64,000 nt of DNA, taken from an uncultured Maribacter sp. Lineage in GTDB: Bacteria > Bacteroidota > Bacteroidia > Flavobacteriales > Flavobacteriaceae. The position numbers and the translations under genes were made by a program. Location of the stretch: positions 1,178,001 through 1,242,000 of the forward strand of contig CANNFY010000001.1 in the NCBI GenBank assembly GCA_947504045.1, given 5' to 3'. How positions within the stretch are numbered: the stretch's first letter is position 1; each line of letters starts with the position of its first letter. Shown in pieces: positions 9,121-17,442 of this stretch. Below the pieces are notes generated by a model, which saw nothing but the letters and a program-made list of their open reading frames with translations, made no database searches and was not told where the DNA came from.

Positions 9121-10209
9121 ATGAGTAAAGTAAGACACAATTGGACTAAAGAAGAGATTTTAGAAATTTACAACAGACCATTAATGGAGTTGTTGTATGA
9201 TGCCGCTACAATACACCGTAAGCAGCATAACCCTAATGAAATTCAAGTTTCCACTTTACTTTCTATTAAAACGGGCGGTTGTTCCGAAGATTGTGGATAT
9301 TGCCCACAGGCAGCCAGATATCATACAGATATTGAGGGGAACGATTTAATGTCAGTTTCACAAGTTAAAGCACAAGCATTACGTGCAAAATCATCAGGAA
9401 GTTCTAGAGTTTGTATGGGTGCAGCTTGGCGTAATGTAAAAGACGGACCAGAATTTGACCAAGTGTTAGAAATGGTACGTACTATTAATAAATTAGATAT
9501 GGAGGTTTGCTGTACTTTAGGTATGGTAACAGAAAACCAAGCAAAGCGCTTATCAGAAGCAGGTTTATATGCTTACAATCATAACTTAGATACTTCAGAA
9601 GATTATTATAAAGATGTAATTTCTACTCGTGCTTTTGAAGACAGAATAGATACAATAGAAAATGTTCGTAAAACCAATGTTACTGTTTGTAGTGGTGGTA
9701 TTATAGGTATGGGCGAAAAGTTAGAAGATAGAGCAGGAATGTTAGTGGCACTTTCTTCTTTAAATCCGCAACCAGAATCTACACCAATTAATGCGTTAGT
9801 ACCTGTTGAAGGAACGCCAATGGAAGACATTAAACCTATAGAAATTTGGGAAATGATCCGTATGGTAGCAACTACAAGAATTGTTTTACCAGAAACTCAG
9901 GTAAGACTTTCTGCAGGTAGAACTCAAATGAGTAGAGAGGGGCAAGCAATGTGTTTCTTTGCTGGAGCAAATTCTATTTTTGCCGGAGATAAATTATTAA
10001 CAACACCTAATCCTGATGTAAATGAGGATATGGAAATGTTTAAAACCTTAGGATTAAATCCGCAACAACCATTTAAAAAATCTGCGCAACCAAAAACGGT
10101 AGAAGCAAAAGACTCTAAACTAGATTCTTTAGGAGAAAAACCAAAATGGACAAGGCCAGATCATAAAATAGAGCGTAACGAAGCTGCTAAGGCAAAAGCA
10201 AAGGCTTAA
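9121..10209 (+). CDS. bioB: biotin synthase
   Basis: A 362-residue radical SAM enzyme that inserts sulfur into dethiobiotin. The radical SAM cysteines are Cys54, Cys58 and Cys61 in CSEDCGYC, and YNHNLDTS and the CSGGIIGMGE region are conserved. The last 40 or so residues are a Lys/Ala-rich extension beyond the usual E. coli-length core, probably disordered. It is last in the biotin region and has its own promoter after the flotillin terminator. Confidence 0.96.
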   Translation: MSKVRHNWTKEEILEIYNRPLMELLYDAATIHRKQHNPNEIQVSTLLSIKTGGCSEDCGYCPQAARYHTDIEGNDLMSVSQVKAQALRAKSSGSSRVCMGAAWRNVKDGPEFDQVLEMVRTINKLDMEVCCTLGMVTENQAKRLSEAGLYAYNHNLDTSEDYYKDVISTRAFEDRIDTIENVRKTNVTVCSGGIIGMGEKLEDRAGMLVALSSLNPQPESTPINALVPVEGTPMEDIKPIEIWEMIRMVATTRIVLPETQVRLSAGRTQMSREGQAMCFFAGANSIFAGDKLLTTPNPDVNEDMEMFKTLGLNPQQPFKKSAQPKTVEAKDSKLDSLGEKPKWTRPDHKIERNEAAKAKAKA

Positions 10210-10308
10210 TCTCTCATTCAGAGTTTAATTATTCAAGGTGTATCTATTCTAAATACAAAATGTATTTATTGGAAGCATACTCCTGTTTTTTTGGGATTAG
10301 CATTTCTT

Positions 10309-10779
10309 TCAGATAAGTTCTTTAAGTTTTTCGTATACTAAATGGCTTTCCCATCCGCGATAAAGTAGATAGTCTGCAAGCTTTTTTTTCTTTTTTTGAA
10401 TATTGGTTTCTGTAATTTGAGAAAGTCTTTTCTTGGCTAAAACATCAAGAGTTTCTAGATAGTCTTCTGGCTCTATTTCTTTTAAAGCAATAGTAATATT
10501 GTATTTGGTAATTTGCCTTTGCTTAAGTTCATTTACAATCCGATTTTTGCCCCATTTTTTTATTTTAAATTTTCCACGAGCAAAACTTTTAGAAAAACGC
10601 TCTTCATTTAAATAATTTTCTTGGATAAGGTGGTTTGTAATTTGACTAATAGCTTCCGGAATCATTCCCATATCCCTTAATTTAGTTTCTACTTCTTTAT
10701 GGCAACGGTCTTGGTAAGCACAATAACTTTCTAATTTTTTTGTAGCCTCTGTTACCGAGTAAAACTTTTTATTTTGCAT
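10309..10779 (-). CDS. recX: RecX-family regulatory protein
   Basis: 156 residues, all helical. Typical RecX three-helix repeats are visible, including CHKEVETKLRDMG, YLNEERFSKSFARGK and the C-terminal YLLYRGWESHLVYEKL. RecX binds RecA filaments and tempers recombinase activity. It is not next to recA here. It lies downstream of the RNase G gene on the same strand, behind that gene's terminator, so it probably has its own promoter. It is convergent with bioB. Confidence 0.85.
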   Translation of the reverse strand: MQNKKFYSVTEATKKLESYCAYQDRCHKEVETKLRDMGMIPEAISQITNHLIQENYLNEERFSKSFARGKFKIKKWGKNRIVNELKQRQITKYNITIALKEIEPEDYLETLDVLAKKRLSQITETNIQKKKKKLADYLLYRGWESHLVYEKLKELI

Positions 10780-10800
10780 TTAGCAAATGTATAAAAACAA

Positions 10801-10832
10801 AAAAAGCGACTTCGTTTATGAAGTCGCTTTTA
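10801..10832 (-). terminator. terminator after the RNase G gene
   Basis: Perfect arms AAAAGCGACTTC and GAAGTCGCTTTT around a 6-base loop, directly after the rng stop codon. T-rich sequence lies on both sides, so it could act in either direction. Confidence 0.8.
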
Positions 10833-10835
10833 TTT

Positions 10836-12383
10836 TTAATATATGGTTTTTCCGTCTTTATTTTTAAAACGATACTCTAAATACGTATACGCATCTCGAG
10901 GTTGTATTTTAATCCATCTTTTATGTTCTAAAAACCATTTAAAACGTATAGATGGAAACCCTTTAGTAAGGTAAGCTGCAATAAAAGGGTGTATATTTAG
11001 TGTTATACTGTTATTTTTTGCAGGACCTTTTAAGAGTTTTTCTAAAGCAAAATTTATTTTGTCTATTAAAACAATTGGAGCTTCAACTTGCTTTCCAGAT
11101 TGGTTAGGGTCTTCTTCTGTTGTTTTAATATTCATTTCTGGGCGTACCCTTTGTCTAGTAATTTGAATTAATCCAAATTTACTTGGTGGCAAAATTTTAT
11201 GTTTTGCACGATCATCCTTCATTTCGTCTCTAAGGTGATCAAAAAGTTTTTTACGATGTGGTGCTTTAACCATATCAATAAAATCTACCACAATAATACC
11301 TCCCATATCTCGCAAGCGTAATTGTCTTGCAATTTCGGAAGCTGCTAAAAGATTTACTTCTAAAGCTGTGTCTTCTTGATTTTTAGCTTTATTAGATCTA
11401 TTACCACTGTTAACGTCTACAACATGTAGTGCCTCTGTATGTTCTATAATCAAATATGCTCCTTTACTCATAGAAGCTGTTCGGCCAAAAGATGTTTTTA
11501 TTTGTCTTTCAATACCATATTTTTCAAAAATAGGAACACTAGAATTATGTTGTTTAACAATAGATTCTTTAGCAGGTGCAATTTCTTGAACGTAATCTTT
11601 AATTTGTTCATAAAGTGCTTCATCATCAACGTGTATTCCTGTAAAAGAATCGTTGAATATATCTCTAAGTATAGAAGATGCTCTAGTAAGTTCTACTAAT
11701 ACTTTAGATGGTGTAGGCGCTTTATATAATTTTTTACACATTGCTGACCATTTGTTCAGCAAGTTTTCTAAATCTTTGTCTAATTCTGCTACTTTTTTGC
11801 CTTCGGCAACTGTACGGATAATTACTCCAAATCCTTTAGGTTTAATACTGCGTACTAACCTTTTAAGTCTGTCTTTTTCTTCTGAGCTCGCTATTTTTTG
11901 AGATACAGATACACGGTCAGAAAAAGGTACCATTACTAAATAACGTCCAGCAATAGATAGTTCTGAACTTATTCTTGGCCCTTTAGTGGATATTGGTTCC
12001 TTTACAATTTGTACTAATATTGATTGGTTGGCTTTAATAACATCTGTTATAACACCATTTTTATCAATATCTTTTTCGGTTGGAAAATTTTTAAGGGAAT
12101 AATCTTGAAGTTTCCCTGTGCTTACTTGTTTTGTAAATTTAAGCATAGAAGCTAACTGCGGTCCAAGGTCATGATAATGCAAAAAAGCATCTTTTTCATA
12201 GCCTACATTAACAAATGCAGCATTAAGACCAGTAACGGGTTTTCTTATTTTTGCAATAAAAATATCGCCAACAGAAAAATCGTTGTTGTCTTCTTCTTTG
12301 TGTAATTCTGTAAGTTTTCCATCCTTAAGTAAAGCAAAGTCAACGGAATCAGAGCTTGATCTTACGATTAATTCTCTATTCAC
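10836..12383 (-). CDS. rng: ribonuclease E/G family endoribonuclease
   Basis: 515 residues. An S1 RNA-binding domain (about 35-125, starting VGDIFIAKIRKPVTG) is followed by the RNase E/G catalytic core. The metal-binding aspartates sit in VVDVNSGN and GGIIVVDFIDM. The family acts in mRNA decay and rRNA trimming. No Cys-X2-Cys zinc-link motif is present after RQRVRPE, where E. coli RNase E and G have one; a single Cys occurs elsewhere. The gene is preceded by two inverted repeats at 12400-12461, possible autoregulatory structures, and followed by a strong terminator. Confidence 0.9.
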   Translation of the reverse strand: MNRELIVRSSSDSVDFALLKDGKLTELHKEEDNNDFSVGDIFIAKIRKPVTGLNAAFVNVGYEKDAFLHYHDLGPQLASMLKFTKQVSTGKLQDYSLKNFPTEKDIDKNGVITDVIKANQSILVQIVKEPISTKGPRISSELSIAGRYLVMVPFSDRVSVSQKIASSEEKDRLKRLVRSIKPKGFGVIIRTVAEGKKVAELDKDLENLLNKWSAMCKKLYKAPTPSKVLVELTRASSILRDIFNDSFTGIHVDDEALYEQIKDYVQEIAPAKESIVKQHNSSVPIFEKYGIERQIKTSFGRTASMSKGAYLIIEHTEALHVVDVNSGNRSNKAKNQEDTALEVNLLAASEIARQLRLRDMGGIIVVDFIDMVKAPHRKKLFDHLRDEMKDDRAKHKILPPSKFGLIQITRQRVRPEMNIKTTEEDPNQSGKQVEAPIVLIDKINFALEKLLKGPAKNNSITLNIHPFIAAYLTKGFPSIRFKWFLEHKRWIKIQPRDAYTYLEYRFKNKDGKTIY

Positions 12384-12399
12384 CTGAATTTATTTAAGG

Positions 12400-12422
12400 T
12401 TAATCTGTATAGTACAGATTAA
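12400..12422. repeat. perfect 10-base inverted repeat upstream of rng
   Basis: TTAATCTGTA (12400-12409) and TACAGATTAA (12413-12422) pair perfectly around TAG. It lies 17 bases before the rng start codon, so it is either a DNA operator or an RNA hairpin in the leader. Confidence 0.6.
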
Positions 12423-12443
12423 TAGTTTATATAATACCATAAA

Positions 12444-12461
12444 CAGGTTATATGCAACCTG
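12444..12461. repeat. second inverted repeat in the rng leader
   Basis: CAGGTT (12444-12449) and AACCTG (12456-12461) form a 6-base stem with a 6-base loop. It sits 22 bases further from rng than the first repeat. Together they suggest a structured leader. Confidence 0.45.
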
Positions 12462-12504
12462 CCGAAGTTTTTTTACTTCTATGTCAATGAACGTATGTAA
12501 AAAG

Positions 12505-12531
12505 AAAAAGTAGTTTTTAAAACTACTTTTT
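12505..12531 (-). terminator. terminator overlapping the end of the small ribosomal-type peptide gene
   Basis: Twelve-base arms AAAAAGTAGTTT (12505-12516) and AAACTACTTTTT (12520-12531) with a 3-base loop. The stop codon of the 29-residue gene lies inside the stem, so the last codons are part of the terminator. Confidence 0.65.
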
Positions 12532-12612
12532 CTTGTGTCTGTTAGCTCTCCTACGTTTCTTACGTTTGTGGGTAGCTACCTTATGTCTTTTTCTTTTCTT
12601 ACCACTCGGCAT
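12523..12612 (-). CDS. AURKAIP1/COX24-domain-like basic mini-protein, probable ribosomal peptide
   Basis: A 29-residue protein starting MPSGKKRKRHKVATHKRKK, made almost entirely of Lys, Arg and His. The sequence matches what I recall of the short AURKAIP1/COX24-domain proteins annotated throughout Bacteroidota, related to the C-terminus of mitochondrial small-subunit protein mS38. It probably binds rRNA in the small subunit. It lies 25 bases downstream of the HU gene on the same strand, and its last codons overlap a terminator hairpin. It is short enough to be missed by most gene callers. Confidence 0.75.
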   Translation of the reverse strand: MPSGKKRKRHKVATHKRKKRRRANRHKKK

Positions 12613-12637
12613 AAAATTCTACTTTTAGGTTATTTTT

Positions 12638-12928
12638 CTATTTAACTTGTACGTTGCTCTTAACACCTTCAACAAAAACCTTTGCAGGCTTAAATGCAGG
12701 AATATTATGAGCAGGTATTTTTATTGTTGTATTTTTAGATATGTTTCTTCCAGTTTTTTCAGCTCTTGTTTTAATAATAAAACTACCAAAACCTCTTAAA
12801 TAAACATTATCTCCACTTTCTAAAGAAGTCTTTACTTCTTCCATAAAAGATTCAACTGTTGCTTGTACATCTCCTTTTTCAATTCCCAGTTTATCTGAGA
12901 TTTTCGATACAATTTCCGCTTTCGTCAT
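12638..12928 (-). CDS. HU/IHF-family DNA-binding protein
   Basis: 96 residues with the complete HU fold: the N-terminal helical dimer segment MTKAEIVSKISDKLG, then the LRGFGSF turn, and the beta-arm with TGRN and the IPA motif around NIPAFKPAK. It bends and compacts DNA as a dimer. It has a clear TATATTTG -7 element at 12973-12966 on the minus strand and is probably co-transcribed with the 29-residue basic peptide. Confidence 0.93.
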   Translation of the reverse strand: MTKAEIVSKISDKLGIEKGDVQATVESFMEEVKTSLESGDNVYLRGFGSFIIKTRAEKTGRNISKNTTIKIPAHNIPAFKPAKVFVEGVKSNVQVK

Positions 12929-12965
12929 CTTGAATTTTAGATTTTCTGTATGTTTTTTCGGGATG

Positions 12966-12973
12966 CAAATATA
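12966..12973 (-). promoter_or_regulatory. -7 promoter element of the HU gene
   Basis: On the minus strand the bases read TATATTTG, an exact TAnnTTTG match. It lies 37 bases before the HU start codon. Confidence 0.6.
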
Positions 12974-13054
12974 TAAATTAAATTGAATCTTTTGCCCTAA
13001 AGAACTAATTTTAAGTATTTAAACTACTACTTTTATATTTAACTCTGTAAGATC

Positions 13055-14086
13055 ATGTTGTTTTCGCATAAAATTTTGCTCTGGTATGCCCAAAATAAAA
13101 GGACTTTGCCATGGCGTAATACTAAAAATCCGTACTTCATTTGGTTGTCCGAAGTTATTTTACAACAAACAAAAGTAGCACAAGGAACACCATATTATTT
13201 AAATTTTATAGAAAATTTTCCTACAATACAACATTTAGCAAGTGCACCACAAGAAAAAGTTTTAAAACTTTGGCAGGGTTTAGGTTATTATTCTAGAGCA
13301 AGAAATTTACATGAAACAGCAATTTATATTACGACCAATTTAAATGGAAATTTTCCTGAAACGTATAAAGAGTTAATTAAATTAAAAGGAATTGGAGATT
13401 ATACTGCAAGTGCAATAGCATCTATTTGTTTTAATGCTCAAGAGGCTGTAGTAGATGGTAATGTGTATAGAGTTTTTTCTAGATATTTTGGAATAGATAT
13501 ACCTATTAATAGTACAGAAGGGGTTAAATATTTTAAAAAATTAGCTTTAAAACTATTAGATAAAGAGAATACCAGAGATTATAATCAAGGTATTATGGAG
13601 TTTGGTGCAATACAATGTACACCAAAAAAACCAAACTGTATTTCTTGTCCATTAAATACTAGTTGTGTTGCTTTAGAAAAAGATATTGTAAATACGTTAC
13701 CAATTAAAATAAAAAAGACAAAAATAAAAACACGCTACTTTAATTATATTGTACCTTTAATTAAAGGTAATTTTACAATTTTAAACCAAAGAACAAAAAA
13801 AGGTATTTGGCAAGGCTTGTGGCAATTTCCTTTACTAGAGTTACCTAAAGAAGCTAGTGTAAAAGAGGTAGAAAAGCAGGCTGCATCTTTATTAAAGATT
13901 AAAAAGCCTTTACAGGAATATAATACAGAGCCAATAGTACATAAACTTTCTCATCAGCATTTACATACAAAATTTTGGATTTTAGAAACAACCCAGGAAG
14001 TAGAAAATATGATAAAAATTGAAGATTTAGAAAAATATCCTGTGCCAGTTTTAATAGCAGACTTTATTAAAACCTATAAATTTTAG
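13055..14086 (+). CDS. mutY: A/G-specific adenine glycosylase
   Basis: 343 residues. It removes adenine mispaired with 8-oxoguanine. Visible features are the catalytic Glu33 in WLSEVILQQT, the helix-hairpin-helix LKGIGDYTASA (110-120), and the catalytic Asp134 in VVDGN. The 4Fe-4S ligands are Cys188, Cys195, Cys198 and Cys204 with spacing C-X6-C-X2-C-X5-C. A NUDIX-like 8-oxoG recognition domain follows from about 225. It precedes ssb, whose promoter overlaps the mutY stop codon. Confidence 0.95.
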   Translation: MLFSHKILLWYAQNKRTLPWRNTKNPYFIWLSEVILQQTKVAQGTPYYLNFIENFPTIQHLASAPQEKVLKLWQGLGYYSRARNLHETAIYITTNLNGNFPETYKELIKLKGIGDYTASAIASICFNAQEAVVDGNVYRVFSRYFGIDIPINSTEGVKYFKKLALKLLDKENTRDYNQGIMEFGAIQCTPKKPNCISCPLNTSCVALEKDIVNTLPIKIKKTKIKTRYFNYIVPLIKGNFTILNQRTKKGIWQGLWQFPLLELPKEASVKEVEKQAASLLKIKKPLQEYNTEPIVHKLSHQHLHTKFWILETTQEVENMIKIEDLEKYPVPVLIADFIKTYKF

Positions 14087-14094
14087 TACTTTTG
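14087..14094 (+). promoter_or_regulatory. -7 promoter element of ssb
   Basis: TACTTTTG, an exact TAnnTTTG match, starts right after the mutY stop codon and lies 17 bases before the ssb ATG. It would give ssb-gldE-gldD its own start. Confidence 0.5.
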
Positions 14095-14111
14095 ATTATT
14101 AGATAAAAATT

Positions 14112-14567
14112 ATGAGCGGAACATTAAATAAAGTAATGCTAATTGGGCATTTAGGAGATGAAGTTAAAATGCACTATTTTGAAGGAGGAAATAGTATAGG
14201 ACGTTTTCCCATTGCTACAAACGAAACTTATACAAATAAACAAACTGGGGAAAAAGTTACAAATACAGATTGGCACAATGTTGTTGTGCGTAATAAAGCA
14301 GCAGAAATTTGTGAAAAATACTTGAGTAAAGGAGATAAAGTTTATGTAGAGGGTAGATTAAAAAACCGCCAATGGCAAGGCGAAGATGGTAATACTAGAT
14401 ATACCACAGAAGTACATGTGCAAGATTTTACTTTTTTATCAACTAAAAAAGAAAGTATGGCAAATGCTCAAAGTAGACCACAACAAGAAACACAGGCCCC
14501 TAAGCCAGTATCGCAACAGCCAACCCAAGCAAAGGCTGTAGAAGATGATGATGATTTACCGTTTTAA
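14112..14567 (+). CDS. ssb: single-stranded DNA-binding protein
   Basis: 151 residues. An N-terminal OB fold (about 4-108, starting LNKVMLIGHLGDE), then a Gln/Pro-rich linker and the acidic tip DDDDLPF that recruits repair and replication partners. It lies 17 bases before gldE; the ssb-gldE-gldD order is a familiar one in Flavobacteriia. Confidence 0.96.
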   Translation: MSGTLNKVMLIGHLGDEVKMHYFEGGNSIGRFPIATNETYTNKQTGEKVTNTDWHNVVVRNKAAEICEKYLSKGDKVYVEGRLKNRQWQGEDGNTRYTTEVHVQDFTFLSTKKESMANAQSRPQQETQAPKPVSQQPTQAKAVEDDDDLPF

Positions 14568-14584
14568 ACTTTAAATAATAACTA

Positions 14585-15913
14585 TTGGACCCAGACCCCC
14601 TTAGTTTAATGCTTAATTTTATTACTATGGATAGCGCTTTTACCATTAAAGTAGTTATTCTAATACTTTTATTAGTATGCTCTGCCCTTATTTCTGGTGC
14701 TGAGGTTGCTTTTTTTGGCCTTTCTCAGACAGATATTAAAGAAATAGAAGAGGAAAAAACGGATAAAGGCGATTTAGTAGTAAAATTACTTAGCAAGCCT
14801 AAAAAATTATTAGCTACCATTTTAATAGCTAATAATGCTATAAATATTGGAATTGTACTACTATTTAATGTAATAGGCGACAGTTTGTTTGCAAATGTAA
14901 CAACCGTAATTTTTGGAATTATTTCTGTACGTTTTTTATTAGAAGTTGTAGTTGCTACTTTTTTAATTTTAATGTTTGGAGAAATTTTACCTAAAGTATA
15001 TGCTAATAGAAATAGAATTAGTTTTTCTGAATTTATGGTATATCCTTTAAAAATTTTAGATATAATTTTTTCGCCTTTAAGCTTACCAATGCGTTTTGGA
15101 ACTATATTTTTATACAATAAACTAGGAAAACAAAAATCTAGTTTAAGTGTAGATCATTTGTCTCAGGCTTTAGAACTTACTTCAGACGGTGACACTACCA
15201 AAGAAGAGCAAAAAATTTTAGAAGGTATTGTGTCTTTTGGTAATACAGACACTAAACAAGTTATGTGCCCTAGGATTGACATTTTTGCTTTAGATGAAAA
15301 AATGAAATTTCTTGAAGTTTTAGAGGAAATAAAAACACACGGGTATTCTAGAATTCCGGTTTTTTCGGAAAATATGGATAATGTATTAGGGGTGTTGTAT
15401 GTAAAAGATTTGTTGCCATATTTAGATCGTAAAACTTTTAATTGGCTATCCTTAATGCGAGACCCATTTTTTGTTCCGGAAAATAAAAAATTGGATGATT
15501 TACTATTAGAATTTCAAGAAAAGAAAAATCATTTAGCAGTTGTGGTAGATGAGTATGGGGGCACTTCAGGTATTGTTACTTTAGAAGATATAATCGAAGA
15601 AATTGTTGGAGACATTAGTGATGAGTTTGATGATGAAGATTTAATATACTCTAAATTAGATGAATATAATTATGTTTTTGATGGCAAAACAGCCCTGAAA
15701 GACTTTTATAGAGTTATAAAACTAGAAGATGAAGATTTTTTTGAGGAAGAAAAAGGAGAATCAGAGTCTATTGCAGGTTTTGTATTAGAAATAGCCGGTA
15801 ATTTTCCTAAAAAAGGAGAGCTAGTAAAATTTAAAGACTATAAATTTGTAGTAGAAAGCTTAGATAAAAAGAGATTAAAACAAATAAAAGTAACATTACC
15901 TCATGATTCTTAA
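14585..15913 (+). CDS. gldE: gliding motility-associated protein GldE (CNNM/CBS family)
   Basis: 442 residues from a TTG start at 14585. An N-terminal membrane domain of three or four helices (about 18-160, with SALISGAEVAFFGLS) is the CNNM/DUF21 module. A pair of CBS domains (about 215-340) and a C-terminal CorC/HlyC-type domain follow. Members of the wider family are linked to divalent metal transport. Location between ssb and gldD supports GldE rather than a generic hemolysin-like protein. It overlaps gldD by 11 bases. Confidence 0.9.
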   Translation: MDPDPLSLMLNFITMDSAFTIKVVILILLLVCSALISGAEVAFFGLSQTDIKEIEEEKTDKGDLVVKLLSKPKKLLATILIANNAINIGIVLLFNVIGDSLFANVTTVIFGIISVRFLLEVVVATFLILMFGEILPKVYANRNRISFSEFMVYPLKILDIIFSPLSLPMRFGTIFLYNKLGKQKSSLSVDHLSQALELTSDGDTTKEEQKILEGIVSFGNTDTKQVMCPRIDIFALDEKMKFLEVLEEIKTHGYSRIPVFSENMDNVLGVLYVKDLLPYLDRKTFNWLSLMRDPFFVPENKKLDDLLLEFQEKKNHLAVVVDEYGGTSGIVTLEDIIEEIVGDISDEFDDEDLIYSKLDEYNYVFDGKTALKDFYRVIKLEDEDFFEEEKGESESIAGFVLEIAGNFPKKGELVKFKDYKFVVESLDKKRLKQIKVTLPHDS

Positions 15914-16463
15914 GTATACCCTTAATATAGTATTATTGTTAATTTGTTTGGTAAGCTGTAAAGAGGAAGAAGTGTTGCCTAAGCCAAAAGCACAATTGCG
16001 TTTAGAATATGTTTTAGGAGATAATAAAAAGGTAGAAACAAGTAATTTTGAGTTTCTTTACAACGATAATGCTACGATAGATAAGAAAAAAGACAATTCT
16101 TTTGTTATTGCTTATCCTGATATGAAAGGAGCAATATTTATCAGCTATAAGAAAGTAGAAAATAATTTAAAAAAATTAGTTTCCGATGCAGAAAGGCTAA
16201 GTTATGAGCATGCTGTAAAAGCAGACGGTATTCATCCACAAGTGTTTAGTAATCCCGAAAAAAATGTTCATGGTGTTTTGTTTGAAGTTGTTGGTAATGC
16301 AGCATCGCAATCGCAATTTTTTGCAACAGATAGTACAAAACATTTTATTACGGGTTCTGCGTATTTTTATGTAAAACCAAATTACGACTCAATCTATCCT
16401 GCAGCAGCATATTTAAAAGAGGATATTGGAAAAATTATGGAATCTTTAAAGTGGAAAAATTAG
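15903..16463 (+). CDS. gldD: gliding motility lipoprotein GldD
   Basis: 186 residues. A lipoprotein signal ends in LICLVSC with the lipid Cys at about residue 19, followed by charged residues. The body matches the GldD pattern, including a PKPKAQLRLEY start and the ITGSAYFYVKPNYDSIYP segment near the C-terminus. GldD is needed for gliding and the Type IX machinery in F. johnsoniae. It overlaps gldE by 11 bases, implying translational coupling. Confidence 0.9.
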   Translation: MILKYTLNIVLLLICLVSCKEEEVLPKPKAQLRLEYVLGDNKKVETSNFEFLYNDNATIDKKKDNSFVIAYPDMKGAIFISYKKVENNLKKLVSDAERLSYEHAVKADGIHPQVFSNPEKNVHGVLFEVVGNAASQSQFFATDSTKHFITGSAYFYVKPNYDSIYPAAAYLKEDIGKIMESLKWKN

Positions 16464-16465
16464 GT

Positions 16466-16888
16466 TTACTTTTTAAGTAAAGCCTCTGCTTTAGCAATAC
16501 TAGAGTTCATTAAATTTGCAACTTCTTTAATTTTTTCTTCTTCAATATCAAGTAAATTTTGTTTTTCTGGAGAAAGTGCTTTTCCGCTAAGAACTTCGTC
16601 AGAGTCAAATTTATCACCAAAACCCTGCATCCAATCCATCATAGATTTGTTGGCATTTTTAAGCTCATTAATAGTTTCTCTATATTGTAGCCCCGTTTCT
16701 GTGGAATCTGCCATAGGTTTTAAAGAGGTAATTAATTTTCCTATTTCGCTCATTTTAGGCATGACTTCATCATGAACGGCCATTACATTTTGCATTTGCG
16801 TTGGTTCTGTAGCTACTTTTTTCTCTTCTTTACAAGAAATGTTTATTAAAGTAATAATGGCAAGTAATAGTATAAGGTTCTTTTTCAT
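16466..16888 (-). CDS. helical lipoprotein of unknown function
   Basis: 140 residues with a lipobox around LINISC (Cys19) and an otherwise helical, Glu/Lys-rich body likely to form a coiled coil. It is encoded 6 bases after a heavy-metal-domain lipoprotein on the same strand, so the two are probably co-transcribed and may act on a metal in the periplasm. It is convergent with gldD, separated by 2 bases. No catalytic motif is visible. Confidence 0.65.
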   Translation of the reverse strand: MKKNLILLLAIITLINISCKEEKKVATEPTQMQNVMAVHDEVMPKMSEIGKLITSLKPMADSTETGLQYRETINELKNANKSMMDWMQGFGDKFDSDEVLSGKALSPEKQNLLDIEEEKIKEVANLMNSSIAKAEALLKK

Positions 16889-16894
16889 TGGAGG

Positions 16895-17242
16895 TTATTT
16901 TTTTATTTCAATGTCTTTAATGGTATAAACGTAATCTTTAACTTTTGTATTTGTTATGGTTTTTAAAATACTATCCGCGGAAATTTTTTCAGCGTTAAAA
17001 ATAACCACTCCTTGAGCTTTTTCAAAACTAATCGTAGCTTTTTCAACACCATCTAGTTGTAATAAGCTAGCTTGTATGGTATCTGCACAACCTTCTTGGC
17101 ATGCCATTCCTTCAATGCCAATAATAGCAGTGCTATTTCCGCTATTAACTATTGTGTTTTCGGTATTAGAAATAGGTGTTTTTGTGCTATTACAACTAGC
17201 AAAAACAATTAGAAGAGTTACTATAAGAGTTTTTAGTTTCAT
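16895..17242 (-). CDS. heavy-metal-associated (HMA) domain lipoprotein
   Basis: About 115 residues from the ATG at 17242; a Met seven codons upstream would disrupt the signal sequence. The signal MKLKTLIVTLLIVFASC has a clear lipobox. The body is a single HMA ferredoxin-like domain. Its metal loop reads GMACQEGCA, Cys-X3-Cys in place of the usual Cys-X2-Cys, so metal binding may differ. It could capture copper or another soft metal in the periplasm. It is followed by a helical lipoprotein gene after 6 bases. Confidence 0.75.
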   Translation of the reverse strand: MKLKTLIVTLLIVFASCNSTKTPISNTENTIVNSGNSTAIIGIEGMACQEGCADTIQASLLQLDGVEKATISFEKAQGVVIFNAEKISADSILKTITNTKVKDYVYTIKDIEIKK

Positions 17243-17442
17243 TATTTTTTTATAAAGATACAAACTAAGCTTTTAGTTAGGGGTTATTAAGAGGTAAAGT
17301 AGCTATTTAAATGCGAATTATAAAAATGATAAATTCTTAATAGAATGAGTAAGAAATACGCATCTTTTTTTTAATATAAATCCCATTTTAATTGTCCATT
17401 ATTCCAAAAATATACCCCAATTTTGTAACAAACTACTAATCT

